Part shown: positions 43,264-52,434 of the stretch, piece after piece | Layout: each line of letters begins with the position of its first letter | How positions within the stretch are numbered: the stretch's first letter is position 1 | Source: Rhizobacter sp. Root1238 | Lineage (GTDB): Bacteria; Pseudomonadota; Gammaproteobacteria; Burkholderiales; Burkholderiaceae_C | Reading direction: 5' to 3' | Length of the DNA: 64,000 nucleotides | Assembly: GCF_001425825.1 (NCBI RefSeq) | Contig: NZ_LMDM01000045.1 | Coordinates: 1 to 64,000, forward strand | Translations under genes and position numbers: made by a program | The notes under the pieces: generated by a model | Seen by the model: the letters and a program-made list of their open reading frames with translations, nothing else | The model's database searches: none | What the model was told of the DNA's origin: nothing

Positions 43264-45762
43264 TCAATCGCCAGCCGAAGCGCCATCCCACAACGACACG
43301 ATCTCCTGGTCGGTGAGCCGTGCACCCGCGGTGGTCGCACGGTCCGCTGCCGCCGGGGCCAGCGTCGCCAACAGGGGCTGCAGCCGCTGCCTCGCCTGCG
43401 CATGCTGCCCGGCCCGCGGCTCGTCGCGATGCCGGTACATCGCATCGGACCAGGCTGCCAGCTGCGCCGCCGTCTCGAGCCGATCGCGGCAGGCCGCCAG
43501 CCACGCGAAGGTGTCGGCTGCCTGCCACAGCATCGCGCAGTCGCCGGCCAGCCGCAGCGCGTCGTGCGACAGCGCGAACGCCTCGTCGACCGATCCGCGG
43601 ACCAGCAGCGCATGCATCAGGTTCAGCTGCGCGGTGCACAGCGTCGCCGGCGCGCGCTTGTCTCGCAGCGCATCGACCAGTTGATGACCGAGGTACACCG
43701 CCTCGTCGACCTCGCCCATGGCCAGCGCCAGGTCGGCCAGGTGCGAGCGTGCGCGCCATGCGCCGCGTTCGTCGCCGGCGGCAATCCGCAATCCGAGTTC
43801 GACCTCGCGAGCGGCCCGGCTGTCCGCCAGCCGGCCTTCGGCGCGCGCCACGTCGGCGCGCGCGCGCTGGCCCCAGGCGCGCTCGCGGGCCGGCCAGTCC
43901 GGCCGCTCGAGTGCCAACGCTTCGTCCAGCGCCGCCCGCGCCGCCGGGTTCGGCTCGTGCCACAACCCGGCCAGGCCGGTCAACTGCGCGTACAGCCCAT
44001 GCTCGTCGCCGAGCGCACGGAACAGCGACTGCGCATGATCGGCCGCGCCCCGCGAGCGCCCCGGCGAGGCTTCGGCCCACACCCATTGCGCGGCCCGCCA
44101 CCAGGCCGCGGCCAGCGGCTTGGGAACGTTGCCATCAACCATCGCCTCGCTGATGTCGTGCCAGCGCCTGGCCTCGGCATGCAGCGACAGGTGGTGCCAC
44201 AGCGGCGCGGCCGCGCCGACCAGCGCGACCAGCGTCTCGGGGTCGTGCTGCTGCGACCATGCGAGCGCGGCCCGCAGGTTGTCGAGTTCCGGCTCGTACA
44301 GCGCGAGCCACGGCGCGTCGGCCATCCGCAGCCAGTCGCGTTGCGCACCGGCGAAGAATGCGCGAAGCGCACGCGCATGGCGGCCGCGCAGCGCGTCGGC
44401 CTGCGGGTCTTGCGCCAGCCGGGACTGCGCATAGGCCCGCGCGCTCTCGCTGAGCGCATAGCGCGGCGGGTCGCCGTCGCCCACCTGCACCAGCGAATGG
44501 TCCGACAGCAGCGCCAGCCCGTCGATCGCGGCCCAGCCGTCGGCATCGCTGCCGTCGGCCAGCACCGCGCCGGCCAGCGCCAGCGTGAAACCACCGGCGA
44601 ACACCCCGAGCGAGTCGAACAGCGCGCGCTGCGCCGGCGTCAGCAGCGACAGGCTCCAGTCGAGCGCCGCCTGCAGCGTCTGCTGGCGCGTGGGCGTGCC
44701 GCGCGTGCTGCTGGCCAGCAGCCGGAAGCGGTCGTCAAGCCGCGACGCGATCCCGGCAACGCCCAGCAGCGGCACACGCGCGGCCGCCAGTTCGAGCGCC
44801 AGTGGCACGCCGTCGAGCCGGCGGCAGATCTCGGTCACCGCGCCGACGTTGGCATCGGTCAACGCGAAGCGGCGGTCGACCGCCAGCGCGCGCTCGCAGA
44901 ACAGCGCGACCGCGCCGTGCTGCAACGCCGGTCCGGCGGCGCTGCCGTCGGGCGGCACCGCCAGCGCCTCGATGCGCTGCAGCCGCTCGCTCGCCAGGTG
45001 CAGCGGCACCTGGCTCGTCACCAGCAGGCGCAAGCCGGGGGCGCCCTGCTGCAGCGCCTGCACCAGCGGCGCGAGGCCGTCGAGCAGGTGTTCGGCGTTG
45101 TCGAGCACCAGCAGCGCCTCCAGGTTCTTCACCGACGCCAGCAGCGCGGGGGTTGCATCGCCGCCCACCGCGATCTGCAACGACAGCGCCTGCGCGATCG
45201 CGCCGCCGATCAGCGAGGCATCGGTCAGCGACGCGAGTTCGACCCATGCGACGCCGTCGGCCCAGGCCTCCCGCCGCGCCTGGGCAGCGGCTCGCGCCAG
45301 CGAGGTCTTGCCGATGCCGCCGGGGCCGACCAGCGTCACCAGTCCCGAGCCGTCGAGCTGCGCCAGCAGCTCGGCCAGCTCGCGCTCGCGTCCGACCAGC
45401 GCGACAGGCCGCTCGGGCAACGCATCGCGCGGCGGCGGGGCCGGCGCGACCGCTGGAGCGGGCGACGGCGAGGGGGCCATCGTGAAGCGGTAGCCGCGCC
45501 CCGGCACCGTCGAGATCGCCTGCGCGCCCAGCAGCTTGCGCAGCGCCGAGACATGCACCTGCAGGTTGTTCTCTTCGACGACGAGGCCGGGCCAGACCAG
45601 GTCGAGCAGTTCCCCCTTCGACACCAGCCGGTCGCTGCGCTCGACCAGCGCCTGCAGCAGGTCGAACGCGCGCGCGCCGAGCAGCGCGGGCTGGCCGTCG
45701 ATCAGCAGCTGGCGCGTGGCCGGGCTCAGCGCGATGCGTCCGAAGCGGTAGTGGTCAGGCAA
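43264..45762 (-). CDS. Winged-helix/ATPase/TPR transcriptional regulator
   Basis: An 832-residue regulator. Residues 1-95 are an OmpR-type winged helix (RAFDLLQALVERSDRLVSKGELLDLVWPG; VHVSALRKLLG; GRGYRF). An NB-ARC-like ATPase follows with Walker A GPGGIGKTS (146-154), a Walker B-like LLVLDNAEHLL and an RLDGVPLALELAAARV motif typical of STAND NTPases. The C-terminal ~350 residues are TPR-like. STAND regulators are known to act as ligand-triggered switches. It is convergent with the SLOG-TIR operon, and its own upstream region holds the second TTCAG operator, so it probably controls both. Confidence 0.9.
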   Translation of the reverse strand: MPDHYRFGRIALSPATRQLLIDGQPALLGARAFDLLQALVERSDRLVSKGELLDLVWPGLVVEENNLQVHVSALRKLLGAQAISTVPGRGYRFTMAPSPSPAPAVAPAPPPRDALPERPVALVGRERELAELLAQLDGSGLVTLVGPGGIGKTSLARAAAQARREAWADGVAWVELASLTDASLIGGAIAQALSLQIAVGGDATPALLASVKNLEALLVLDNAEHLLDGLAPLVQALQQGAPGLRLLVTSQVPLHLASERLQRIEALAVPPDGSAAGPALQHGAVALFCERALAVDRRFALTDANVGAVTEICRRLDGVPLALELAAARVPLLGVAGIASRLDDRFRLLASSTRGTPTRQQTLQAALDWSLSLLTPAQRALFDSLGVFAGGFTLALAGAVLADGSDADGWAAIDGLALLSDHSLVQVGDGDPPRYALSESARAYAQSRLAQDPQADALRGRHARALRAFFAGAQRDWLRMADAPWLALYEPELDNLRAALAWSQQHDPETLVALVGAAAPLWHHLSLHAEARRWHDISEAMVDGNVPKPLAAAWWRAAQWVWAEASPGRSRGAADHAQSLFRALGDEHGLYAQLTGLAGLWHEPNPAARAALDEALALERPDWPARERAWGQRARADVARAEGRLADSRAAREVELGLRIAAGDERGAWRARSHLADLALAMGEVDEAVYLGHQLVDALRDKRAPATLCTAQLNLMHALLVRGSVDEAFALSHDALRLAGDCAMLWQAADTFAWLAACRDRLETAAQLAAWSDAMYRHRDEPRAGQHAQARQRLQPLLATLAPAAADRATTAGARLTDQEIVSLWDGASAGD

Positions 45763-45804
45763 GGGGATCCTCCAAGGCGGGGAATTTACGCGATGCCGCC
45801 GACT

Positions 45805-45830
45805 TTCAGAACGATTCAGGCCGGCTTCAG
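45805..45830 (+). promoter_or_regulatory. TTCAG triple direct repeat, site 2 (regulator/hydrolase-like intergenic)
   Basis: TTCAG at 45805, 45815 and 45826, with spacings of 10 and 11 bases, exactly as at site 1 (39388, 39398, 39409). It lies 42 bases upstream of the divergent regulator gene and 64 bases upstream of the hydrolase-like gene at 45895. The repeats read in the same direction as that gene, as at site 1. It is probably bound by the winged-helix regulator, giving autoregulation and control of the neighbour. Confidence 0.7.
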
Positions 45831-45894
45831 GCGCTTGAAGGACGGCGCAGGCGTGGAATCGGACACTGGGTTTCGCTCAGGGGGATTTTTCATC

Positions 45895-46734
45895 GTGGAC
45901 ATCGGCTCGGCAGCAACGGTCGTCGCTTTCACCGGCGTTCTCGCCTATGCGGCAGCGTGCCTCTGGTTCGCGCACCGTCACACACGGGCCCGTCCGAAGC
46001 CGCCGGCTCGCGGCGCAGCAGCCCTTGACCGGGTGAGTTTTGCAGCCCGCGACGGCAGCGCCCGCGTCTGCGGCGAGTACCTGCCGGTGCCGGCCGGCCG
46101 CGCGGCGGTGGTGCTGGTGAACGGCCGCGACGGCCGGCGCAACCGCGAGCTGGCGCAGGCGCTGCGGGCACAGGGCCTGTCGGTGCTGGCCATCGACCTG
46201 CGCGGGCGCGGCGGCAGCAGCGCCCACCGGGGCAGCTTCGGCCGCCGCGAGCGCCACGATGTGCTCGGCGCGGTCGACTACCTGCTGGAGCGCGGTCACC
46301 CGGCGGGACGCATCGGCGCGATGGGCTCGGGTGTCGGCGCGAATGCGGTGCTGGGGGCCGCGGCCGACGAGCCCGCGATCCGCGCGGTGCTGGCCGAGGG
46401 CACCGGCTCGACCCTCGATCGCGCACTGCGCCGCCAGTGGCAGGCGCTGCCGCAGATCGCCAGCGCGCTGGCGCCGGGCGTGCAGGCCGCCGCGTGGTGG
46501 CTGGGCAGCGCCGCCGTGGACGACGACTGGCTGCGCCGGCGCATCGGCACGCTGCGGGGCCGGGCGCTGCAGCTGGAGTCCGGGCGGGCTGCTGCCGGCG
46601 CGACGGCGGCGCACACGGCGCGCATCGCCGCCTTCTTCTGCCAGCACCTGATGACCCCGCGCACCGTCTGCGTGATCTGGCCCGAACCGGCCCGTGCCGC
46701 CCCGGCCGTGGCCTGGGAGCGGCTGGCCGCCTGA
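45895..46734 (+). CDS. Membrane-anchored alpha/beta-hydrolase-like protein lacking the nucleophile
   Basis: A 279-residue protein with one N-terminal membrane helix (about 7-26) and an alpha/beta-hydrolase-like domain (VVLVNGRDGRRNRELAQALR; VLAIDLRGRGGSS; GRIGAMGSGVGANAVLGAA). Where the family has G-x-S-x-G, this has GSGVG (144-148) with glycine at the nucleophile position, so it is probably not a working esterase. The GTG at 45895 is chosen: GGGGGA lies 9 bases before it. An ATG at 45793 would start upstream of the TTCAG operator and read through it. It is divergent from the STAND regulator and shares its operator. Confidence 0.72.
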   Translation: MDIGSAATVVAFTGVLAYAAACLWFAHRHTRARPKPPARGAAALDRVSFAARDGSARVCGEYLPVPAGRAAVVLVNGRDGRRNRELAQALRAQGLSVLAIDLRGRGGSSAHRGSFGRRERHDVLGAVDYLLERGHPAGRIGAMGSGVGANAVLGAAADEPAIRAVLAEGTGSTLDRALRRQWQALPQIASALAPGVQAAAWWLGSAAVDDDWLRRRIGTLRGRALQLESGRAAAGATAAHTARIAAFFCQHLMTPRTVCVIWPEPARAAPAVAWERLAA

Positions 46735-46789
46735 ACGGGGGGAGGGCCTTCGGGGCGCGACGGGGTCGCGGGCCTGAGACAATCGCCGC

Positions 46790-47299
46790 ATGCCCACCTC
46801 TTCGATGCCGCTCGACGGCAACCCCGCCTACGCGCTGCGACCCGCCGAACTGCGCGACGTCGTGCCGATCGTCGGCCTGATCCGCGAACTCGCCGAGTTC
46901 GAGAAGCTGACCCACCTGCTGCAAGTCACGCCCGAGAAGCTGCGGCCGAACCTGTTCGGCGAGAAGGCCGTCGCCGAGGCGATGGTCGCCGAGGCCGACG
47001 GCGAGGTGATCGCCTTCGCGCTGTTCTTCACCAATTTCTCGACCTTCCTGGCCCAACCCGGGCTCTACCTCGAAGACCTGTATGTGCAGCCCGCGCACCG
47101 CGGCGCGGGTGTCGGCGAGGCCATGCTGACGCGGCTGGCCCGCCTGGCGGTCGACCGCGGCTACGGCCGCTTCGAATGGAGCGTGCTCGACTGGAACGAG
47201 AACGCGATCCGCTTCTACGAGCGCATGGGCGCGACGGTGATGCCGGACTGGCGCATCTGCCGCATCACCGGGGAAGCCCTCGCGCGCTTCGGCGCCTAG
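46790..47299 (+). CDS. GNAT-family N-acetyltransferase
   Basis: A 169-residue GNAT. The core shows the DLYVQPAHRGAGVGEAML acetyl-CoA loop (R/Q-x-x-G-x-G/A) and FEWSVLDWNENAIRFYERMGA, a pattern of the diamine (spermidine/spermine) acetyltransferase branch. The substrate is inferred only from that similarity. It is transcribed toward the acyl-CoA synthetase gene 19 bases downstream. Confidence 0.92.
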   Translation: MPTSSMPLDGNPAYALRPAELRDVVPIVGLIRELAEFEKLTHLLQVTPEKLRPNLFGEKAVAEAMVAEADGEVIAFALFFTNFSTFLAQPGLYLEDLYVQPAHRGAGVGEAMLTRLARLAVDRGYGRFEWSVLDWNENAIRFYERMGATVMPDWRICRITGEALARFGA

Positions 47300-47318
47300 C
47301 GTCATAAGCTTCGCGCCC

Positions 47319-49043
47319 ATGCGCGAAGCCGATTCCTACGCCACCCTTCATTCGTCCTTCCGCTGGCAGGTGCCGGCCGACTTCAACATCGGCGAGGCCT
47401 GCTGCGGCCGCTGGGCCCGCGAGACGCCGGATGCGATCGCGATCCGCCACGAACGCGAGGACGGCACCCGCCGCACCTGCAGCTACCGCCAGCTGCAGGC
47501 CCGCTCACGGCGGCTGGCGGCCGCGCTGCAGCGGCTGGGCGTGCGGCGCGGCGACCGTGTCGCCATCGTGATGGCGCAGCGCATCGAGACCGCGGTCGCG
47601 CACATCGCGCTGCACCAGCTGGGTGCGGTGGCGATGCCGTTGTCGGTGCTGTTCGGCCCCGAGGCGCTCGAGTTCCGGCTGCAGGACAGCGAGGCCTGCA
47701 TCGCGATCGGCGACGAAGCGTCGATCGCCGCATTGCGCGCGGTGCGCCCGCAGTGCCCGTCGCTCGCTTCGTTGATCGCGGTCGGCGTGGCGGCAGCCGG
47801 TCCGGGCGAGGTCGACTGGGATGCACTGCTGCAGCAGGACGAGGCCGGCTTCGTGCCGGTCGCGACGCGCGCCGCCGACCCGGCGATCCTGATCTACACC
47901 AGCGGCACCACCGGCCCGCCGAAGGGCGCGCTGCTGCCGCAGCGGGCGCTGATCGGCAACCTGAGCGGCTTCGTCGCGAGCCAGAACTGGTTTCCGCGCC
48001 GCGACGAGGTGTTCTGGAGCCCGGCCGACTGGGCCTGGACCGGCGGGCTGATGGACGCGCTGCTGCCGACGCTGTACTTCGGCCGCGAGATCGTCGCGTA
48101 CCAGGGCCGCTTCGGCCCGGAGAAGGCCTTCGAGCTGATGGCGCGCTACGGCGTCACCAACGCCTTCCTGTTCCCGACCGCGCTGAAGGCGATGATGAAG
48201 GCCGTGCCGTCGCCGCGCGGGCGCTACGCGCTGCGCCTGCGCGCGGTGATGAGCGCCGGCGAGGCGGTCGGCGATGCGGTGTTCGCCTGGTGCCGCGAGC
48301 AGCTCGGCATCACCGTCAACGAGATGTTCGGCCAGACCGAGATCAACTACGTGGTCGGCAACTGCACCGAAACCCTCGATGCCGAGGGCCGCGCGCAGCC
48401 CGGCTGGCCGGCGCGCCCGGGCAGCATGGGCCGGGCCTACCCCGGGCACCGGGTGGCAGTGCTCGACGACGCCGGCCGCGAATGCCCGCGCGGCACGCCG
48501 GGCGACGTCGCGGTGCACCGCCGCGACGTGCACGGCGACCCCGACCCGGTGTTCTTCGTCGGCTACTGGCGCAACGACGGCGCGACGCGCGCCAAGTTCA
48601 CCGGCGACCCGGACGACAGCTGGTGCCGCACCGGCGACACCGCGCTGATGGACGACGACGGCTACCTCTGGTACCAGGGCCGCAGCGACGACGTGTTCAA
48701 GGCCGCGGGCTACCGGATCGGGCCGAGCGAGATCGAGAACTGCCTGGTCAAGCACCCGGCGGTCGTCAACGCCGCGGTCGTGCCCAAGCCCGATCCCGAA
48801 CGCGGCGCGCTGGTCAAGGCTTACGTGGTGCTGGCGCCCGGCGTGGCCGGCGATGCCGCGTTGGTCGAGCGGCTGCAGGCCCATGTGAAAGGCCGGCTCG
48901 CGCCATACGAGTACCCGAAGGAGATCGAGTTCATCGACGCGCTGCCGATGACGACCACCGGCAAGGTGCAGCGGCGGGTGCTGCGGCTGCAGGAAGAGGA
49001 GCGCGCACGGGCTTCCGGATTTCTCCCTAAACTTGCCCGATGA
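47319..49043 (+). CDS. AMP-forming acyl-CoA synthetase
   Basis: A 574-residue ANL-superfamily enzyme. The P-loop is LIYTSGTTGPPKGALL, the A5 motif is NEMFGQTEINYVVGNC, and the hinge and catalytic lysine regions are DDGYLWYQGRSDDVFKAAGYRIGPSEIE and MTTTGKVQRR. It activates a carboxylic acid to acyl-AMP and then acyl-CoA. The W-rich SPADWAWTGGL segment is typical of medium-chain/acetyl-type synthetases; the exact acid is unknown. Its stop overlaps the aldo-keto reductase start by 4 bases (ATGA). Confidence 0.92.
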   Translation: MREADSYATLHSSFRWQVPADFNIGEACCGRWARETPDAIAIRHEREDGTRRTCSYRQLQARSRRLAAALQRLGVRRGDRVAIVMAQRIETAVAHIALHQLGAVAMPLSVLFGPEALEFRLQDSEACIAIGDEASIAALRAVRPQCPSLASLIAVGVAAAGPGEVDWDALLQQDEAGFVPVATRAADPAILIYTSGTTGPPKGALLPQRALIGNLSGFVASQNWFPRRDEVFWSPADWAWTGGLMDALLPTLYFGREIVAYQGRFGPEKAFELMARYGVTNAFLFPTALKAMMKAVPSPRGRYALRLRAVMSAGEAVGDAVFAWCREQLGITVNEMFGQTEINYVVGNCTETLDAEGRAQPGWPARPGSMGRAYPGHRVAVLDDAGRECPRGTPGDVAVHRRDVHGDPDPVFFVGYWRNDGATRAKFTGDPDDSWCRTGDTALMDDDGYLWYQGRSDDVFKAAGYRIGPSEIENCLVKHPAVVNAAVVPKPDPERGALVKAYVVLAPGVAGDAALVERLQAHVKGRLAPYEYPKEIEFIDALPMTTTGKVQRRVLRLQEEERARASGFLPKLAR

Positions 49044-50107
49044 CCACCTTCACCACCCTCCCGCTCGGCCGCAGCGACCTGCGCGTCACCCCCGTCTGCC
49101 TCGGCACGATGACCTTCGGCGAACAGGTCGACGAAGCCGCGGCGCACCGCATCCTCGACGAAGCCGTCGCGCGCGGCATCAACTTCATCGACACCGCCGA
49201 GATGTACGCGGTGCCGACGCGCCGCGAGACCTACGGCGCGACCGAACGCATCATCGGCAACTGGTTCGCGGCCCGGCCCGGCGTGCGCGGCAAGGTGGTG
49301 CTCGCGACCAAGGTGGCCGGCCCCGGCCGCAGCATGGACTGGGTGCGCGGCGGCAGCGCGAACCTGCGGCCGGCCGAGATCGCGCAGGCCTGCGACGACA
49401 GCCTGAAGCGGCTGCGCACCGATGTGATCGACCTCTACCAGATCCACTGGCCGAACCGCAATGTGCCGACCTTCGGCGCGCTGTACTTCGACCCGTCGAA
49501 GGACGCCGAATTCAGCAGCATCCACGAGCAGCTGCAGGCGCTGGCCGGGCTGGTGAAGGCCGGCAAGGTGCGGCACATCGGGCTGTCGAACGAGACGCCG
49601 TGGGGCGTCGGCGAATTCCTGCGACTGGCCGACCTGCACGGCCTGCCGCGCGTGGCCACCGTGCAGAACCCGTATGCGCTGACCAGCCGCGCGCTCGACA
49701 ACGGGCTCGACGAGACGCTGTACCGCGAGCAGGTCTCGCTGCTCGCCTACTCGCCGCTGGCGTTCGGCGCGCTGACCGGCAAGTACGACGAGATCGGCTT
49801 CGACGCCGCCGACAAGCCGGGGCGGCTCGCGATCTTCGACGGCATGAAGAAGGGCCGCTGGGGCCGGCCCGAGGCGCTGGCCGCCGCGCGCCTGTACAAC
49901 GCGCTGGCGCGCCGCCACGGGCTGACGCCGACGCAACTCGCGCTTGCCTTCGTCTACCGCAGCCGGCGCGTCGCAAGCACCATCATCGGCGTCACGTCGC
50001 TCGCGCAGCTGGACGAGAACCTGGCCGCGTGGGACACGACGTTGCCGCCCGAGCTGCTGGCCGAGATCGACGCGATCCGCTGGACGCACCGCGATCCGGC
50101 ACAGTGA
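49040..50107 (+). CDS. NADP(H)-dependent aldo-keto reductase, Tas-like
   Basis: A 355-residue AKR. The family residues are visible: the catalytic Asp and Tyr in INFIDTAEMYAVPTRRETYGATERIIGNW, Lys in VLATKVAGPGRSMDW, and His in LYQIHWPNRNVPTFG. The C-terminal NADPH loop is STIIGVTSLAQLDENL. The NVPTFG and PTR inserts are characteristic of the Tas subgroup. It reduces aldehydes or ketones; the substrate is unknown. It overlaps the acyl-CoA synthetase gene by 4 bases, suggesting a shared pathway. Confidence 0.93.
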   Translation: MTTFTTLPLGRSDLRVTPVCLGTMTFGEQVDEAAAHRILDEAVARGINFIDTAEMYAVPTRRETYGATERIIGNWFAARPGVRGKVVLATKVAGPGRSMDWVRGGSANLRPAEIAQACDDSLKRLRTDVIDLYQIHWPNRNVPTFGALYFDPSKDAEFSSIHEQLQALAGLVKAGKVRHIGLSNETPWGVGEFLRLADLHGLPRVATVQNPYALTSRALDNGLDETLYREQVSLLAYSPLAFGALTGKYDEIGFDAADKPGRLAIFDGMKKGRWGRPEALAAARLYNALARRHGLTPTQLALAFVYRSRRVASTIIGVTSLAQLDENLAAWDTTLPPELLAEIDAIRWTHRDPAQ

Positions 50108-50147
50108 GTCCGGCGGGCTGAACCGCGGACGATCCCGGCGCGGCGGT

Positions 50148-51206
50148 TCAGCCGAAGGTGAACGCGAACGCGCGCACCCCGGCATCGAGGAAGCGGATCT
50201 CGATCGTGCGGTCGCCGATGCGGCCCTGCTGGCGCACCAGCTGGTACAGGCGCTCGCCGTCGATCACGCCGTTGCCGGCGGCATCGGTGTCGACGCCGTG
50301 GTCGGCGCCCGGCGGCTTGCCGTCCAGCGTCAGCTGGAAGCGCAGCGGCTTGCCGGCCCACCCGCGGCCGAGCACGAGGTGCAGGTCGCGCGCATGGAAG
50401 CGGTACACCACGCTGCCGCCGGCGCGGTTCAACTCGGCGAACTCGGGCCGCACGGTCCACTCACCCGACAAGCCCCATTGGTTCAGCCGCGGCGTGCCCG
50501 GCGCATAGGCATGGGCGCTGTCGAGGACGAGGCCGCCTGGCGACGCGAAGCCTTCGGCCTGCTGGTAGCCGACGTAGGTCTCCGACGACTTCGCGTTGCG
50601 CATGTCGGGCGGCAGGCCGACGCCGCTGGCGTCGAGCGCGGCCGGCGACACCGGCTTCAGCGCCGCTGCGGGGCCGGCCTCCTTCAGCAGCGACTGGATC
50701 GCCTTCTCGGTCGCGTCGAAGTCGCCTTCGCCGTACTGCTGGTGGCGCACGCGGCCCTGCGCATCGACGAGGTAGAACGCCGGCCAGGCCCGGTTCTGGA
50801 ACGAACGCCAGATCGCGAAGTTGCTGTCGATCGCGACCGGGAAGCCGATCTTCAGGTCCGTGGTGGCCCGTTGGACGTTCGCGAGGTTCTTCTCGAACGC
50901 GAACTCCGGCGTGTGCACGCCGACGACGACCAGCCCCTGGCCGGCGTAACGCTGCGCCCAGGCCCGCACGTGGGGCAGCGTGCGCAGGCAGTTGATGCAC
51001 GAGTACGTCCAGAAGTCCACCAGCACGACCTTGCCGCGCAGCGACTCGAGCGTCAGAGGCGGCGAGTTGAGCCAGCCGACGGCGCCGGCGAGGCTGGGCA
51101 TCGGCGGCTCGGCCGCGCGGGCGGCCGGCAGGGCGAGACAGGCGGCCAGCACGGCCAGCAGGGTCAGCGGCCGGCACAACGAGGTGATGCGGTGGAGGAT
51201 GGACAT
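50148..51206 (-). CDS. Secreted thioredoxin-like protein (TlpA/DipZ C-terminal type)
   Basis: A 352-residue periplasmic protein. The signal peptide ends near AARAAE. The thioredoxin-like domain has FWTYSCINC with redox cysteines 70 and 73, and VVGVHTPEFAFEKN. The C-terminal ~150 residues form a beta-rich domain (GLSGEWTVRPEFAELNRAGGS). The CINC motif and long C-terminus match the DipZ/MrsA-like thioredoxin group without the membrane part. It probably reduces or guides disulfides outside the cytoplasm. It lies 45 bases after an epoxide-hydrolase-like gene on the same strand. Confidence 0.88.
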   Translation of the reverse strand: MSILHRITSLCRPLTLLAVLAACLALPAARAAEPPMPSLAGAVGWLNSPPLTLESLRGKVVLVDFWTYSCINCLRTLPHVRAWAQRYAGQGLVVVGVHTPEFAFEKNLANVQRATTDLKIGFPVAIDSNFAIWRSFQNRAWPAFYLVDAQGRVRHQQYGEGDFDATEKAIQSLLKEAGPAAALKPVSPAALDASGVGLPPDMRNAKSSETYVGYQQAEGFASPGGLVLDSAHAYAPGTPRLNQWGLSGEWTVRPEFAELNRAGGSVVYRFHARDLHLVLGRGWAGKPLRFQLTLDGKPPGADHGVDTDAAGNGVIDGERLYQLVRQQGRIGDRTIEIRFLDAGVRAFAFTFG

Positions 51207-51251
51207 GGCGGTCAGTGTGGAGGAAGAAGCACGGAAATCGAAGGGAGGTGC

Positions 51252-52274
51252 TCAGGCCTTGGCCACGTCGATCACCGCCTGCGCGAACGCGCGCGGTGCT
51301 TCCTGCGGCAGGTTGTGGCCGATGCCGCCCGACAGGTTGCGGTGCTCGTACGGTCCGCTGAACTTGCCGGCGTAGGCCGAGGGTTCCGGGTGCGGCGCGC
51401 CGTTGGCGTCGCCTTCCAGCGTGATGGTCGGCACGCCGATGCGCGGCGCGGTGGCCAGCTTCGCCTCGATCTCGTCGTACTTCGATTCGCCGGCCGCGAG
51501 GCCCAGCCGCCACCGGTAGTTGTGCACCGCGATCGCGGTGTGGTCGGGGTTGTCCAGCGAGCGGGCCGAGCGCTCGAAGGTCGCGTCGTCGAAGCGCCAC
51601 TGCGGCGAGGCGGTCTGCCAGATCAGCTTCGCGAAGGCATGGCGGTTCGCGTCGTAGCCGCGGCGGCCGCGCTCGGTCGTCAGGTAGAACTGGTACCACC
51701 ACTGCAGTTCGGCGGCCGGCGGCAGCGGCTGCTGGGCCGCCTGCAGGTTGGTCAGCAGGTAGCCGCTGACCGACACCAGCGCCTTCGTGCGCTGGGGCCA
51801 CACGGCCGCGATGATGCAGGCGGTGCGCGCGCCCCAGTCGCAGCCGGCCATCACGGCCTTGTCGATCTTCAGCGCGTCCATCAGCGCGATCGCGTCCTGC
51901 GCGATGGCCGCTTGCTGGCCGTTGCGCGGCGTGTCGGTCGACAGGAAGCGCGTCGTGCCGTAGCCGCGCAGGAACGGCACGATCACGCGCCAGCCGGCCG
52001 CGGCCAGCAGCGGCGCCACGTCGACATAGGTGTGGATGTCGTAGGGCCAGCCGTGGAACAGCATGACCACCGGGCCGTTGGCCGGGCCGGCTTCCGCATA
52101 GCCGACGCTCAGCACGCCGGCGTCGATCTGCTTCAGCGGGCCGAACGAGGTGGCGCTGCCGGGCGCCGCCTGCGCGGCGGAGGCCGGCGCGATCAGGCCC
52201 AGTTGTGCGGCGCCGAAGGTGGCCGCTGCGGCGCCGAACAGGTGGCGGCGTTGGAGATCGATCTTCTCGGACAT
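51252..52274 (-). CDS. Exported epoxide-hydrolase-like alpha/beta-hydrolase
   Basis: A 340-residue alpha/beta-hydrolase with an aspartate nucleophile (GCDWGAR, D146), as in epoxide hydrolases and haloalkane dehalogenases. The oxyanion motif is HGWP (74-77) and the catalytic His lies near the end in GIGHNLPQE. The N-terminus has LQRRHLFGAAAATFGAAQL, a twin-arginine-like signal, so Tat export is likely. The ATG at 52274 follows AGAGG. It is probably cotranscribed with the thioredoxin-like gene downstream. Confidence 0.88.
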   Translation of the reverse strand: MSEKIDLQRRHLFGAAAATFGAAQLGLIAPASAAQAAPGSATSFGPLKQIDAGVLSVGYAEAGPANGPVVMLFHGWPYDIHTYVDVAPLLAAAGWRVIVPFLRGYGTTRFLSTDTPRNGQQAAIAQDAIALMDALKIDKAVMAGCDWGARTACIIAAVWPQRTKALVSVSGYLLTNLQAAQQPLPPAAELQWWYQFYLTTERGRRGYDANRHAFAKLIWQTASPQWRFDDATFERSARSLDNPDHTAIAVHNYRWRLGLAAGESKYDEIEAKLATAPRIGVPTITLEGDANGAPHPEPSAYAGKFSGPYEHRNLSGGIGHNLPQEAPRAFAQAVIDVAKA

Positions 52275-52434
52275 GGCGAACCTCTTGTGTTGAAGACGGG
52301 TTGAAGGACAGGCCTCATTGAGCCGGCCCGACGTATCCACGGTGTGTCATGAACGCGGCCGTTTTGTCCCGCGCCGTGTCGTCGCCCGGTCCGGACAAAG
52401 AGCGATACAAACCGGATTCCCTACACTCGCGGCC

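Noticed and set aside
43225..45792. Upstream part of the plus-strand frame that continues into the hydrolase-like gene
   Set aside because: It covers the whole regulator gene in antisense. The real gene starts after the TTCAG operator, at 45895.
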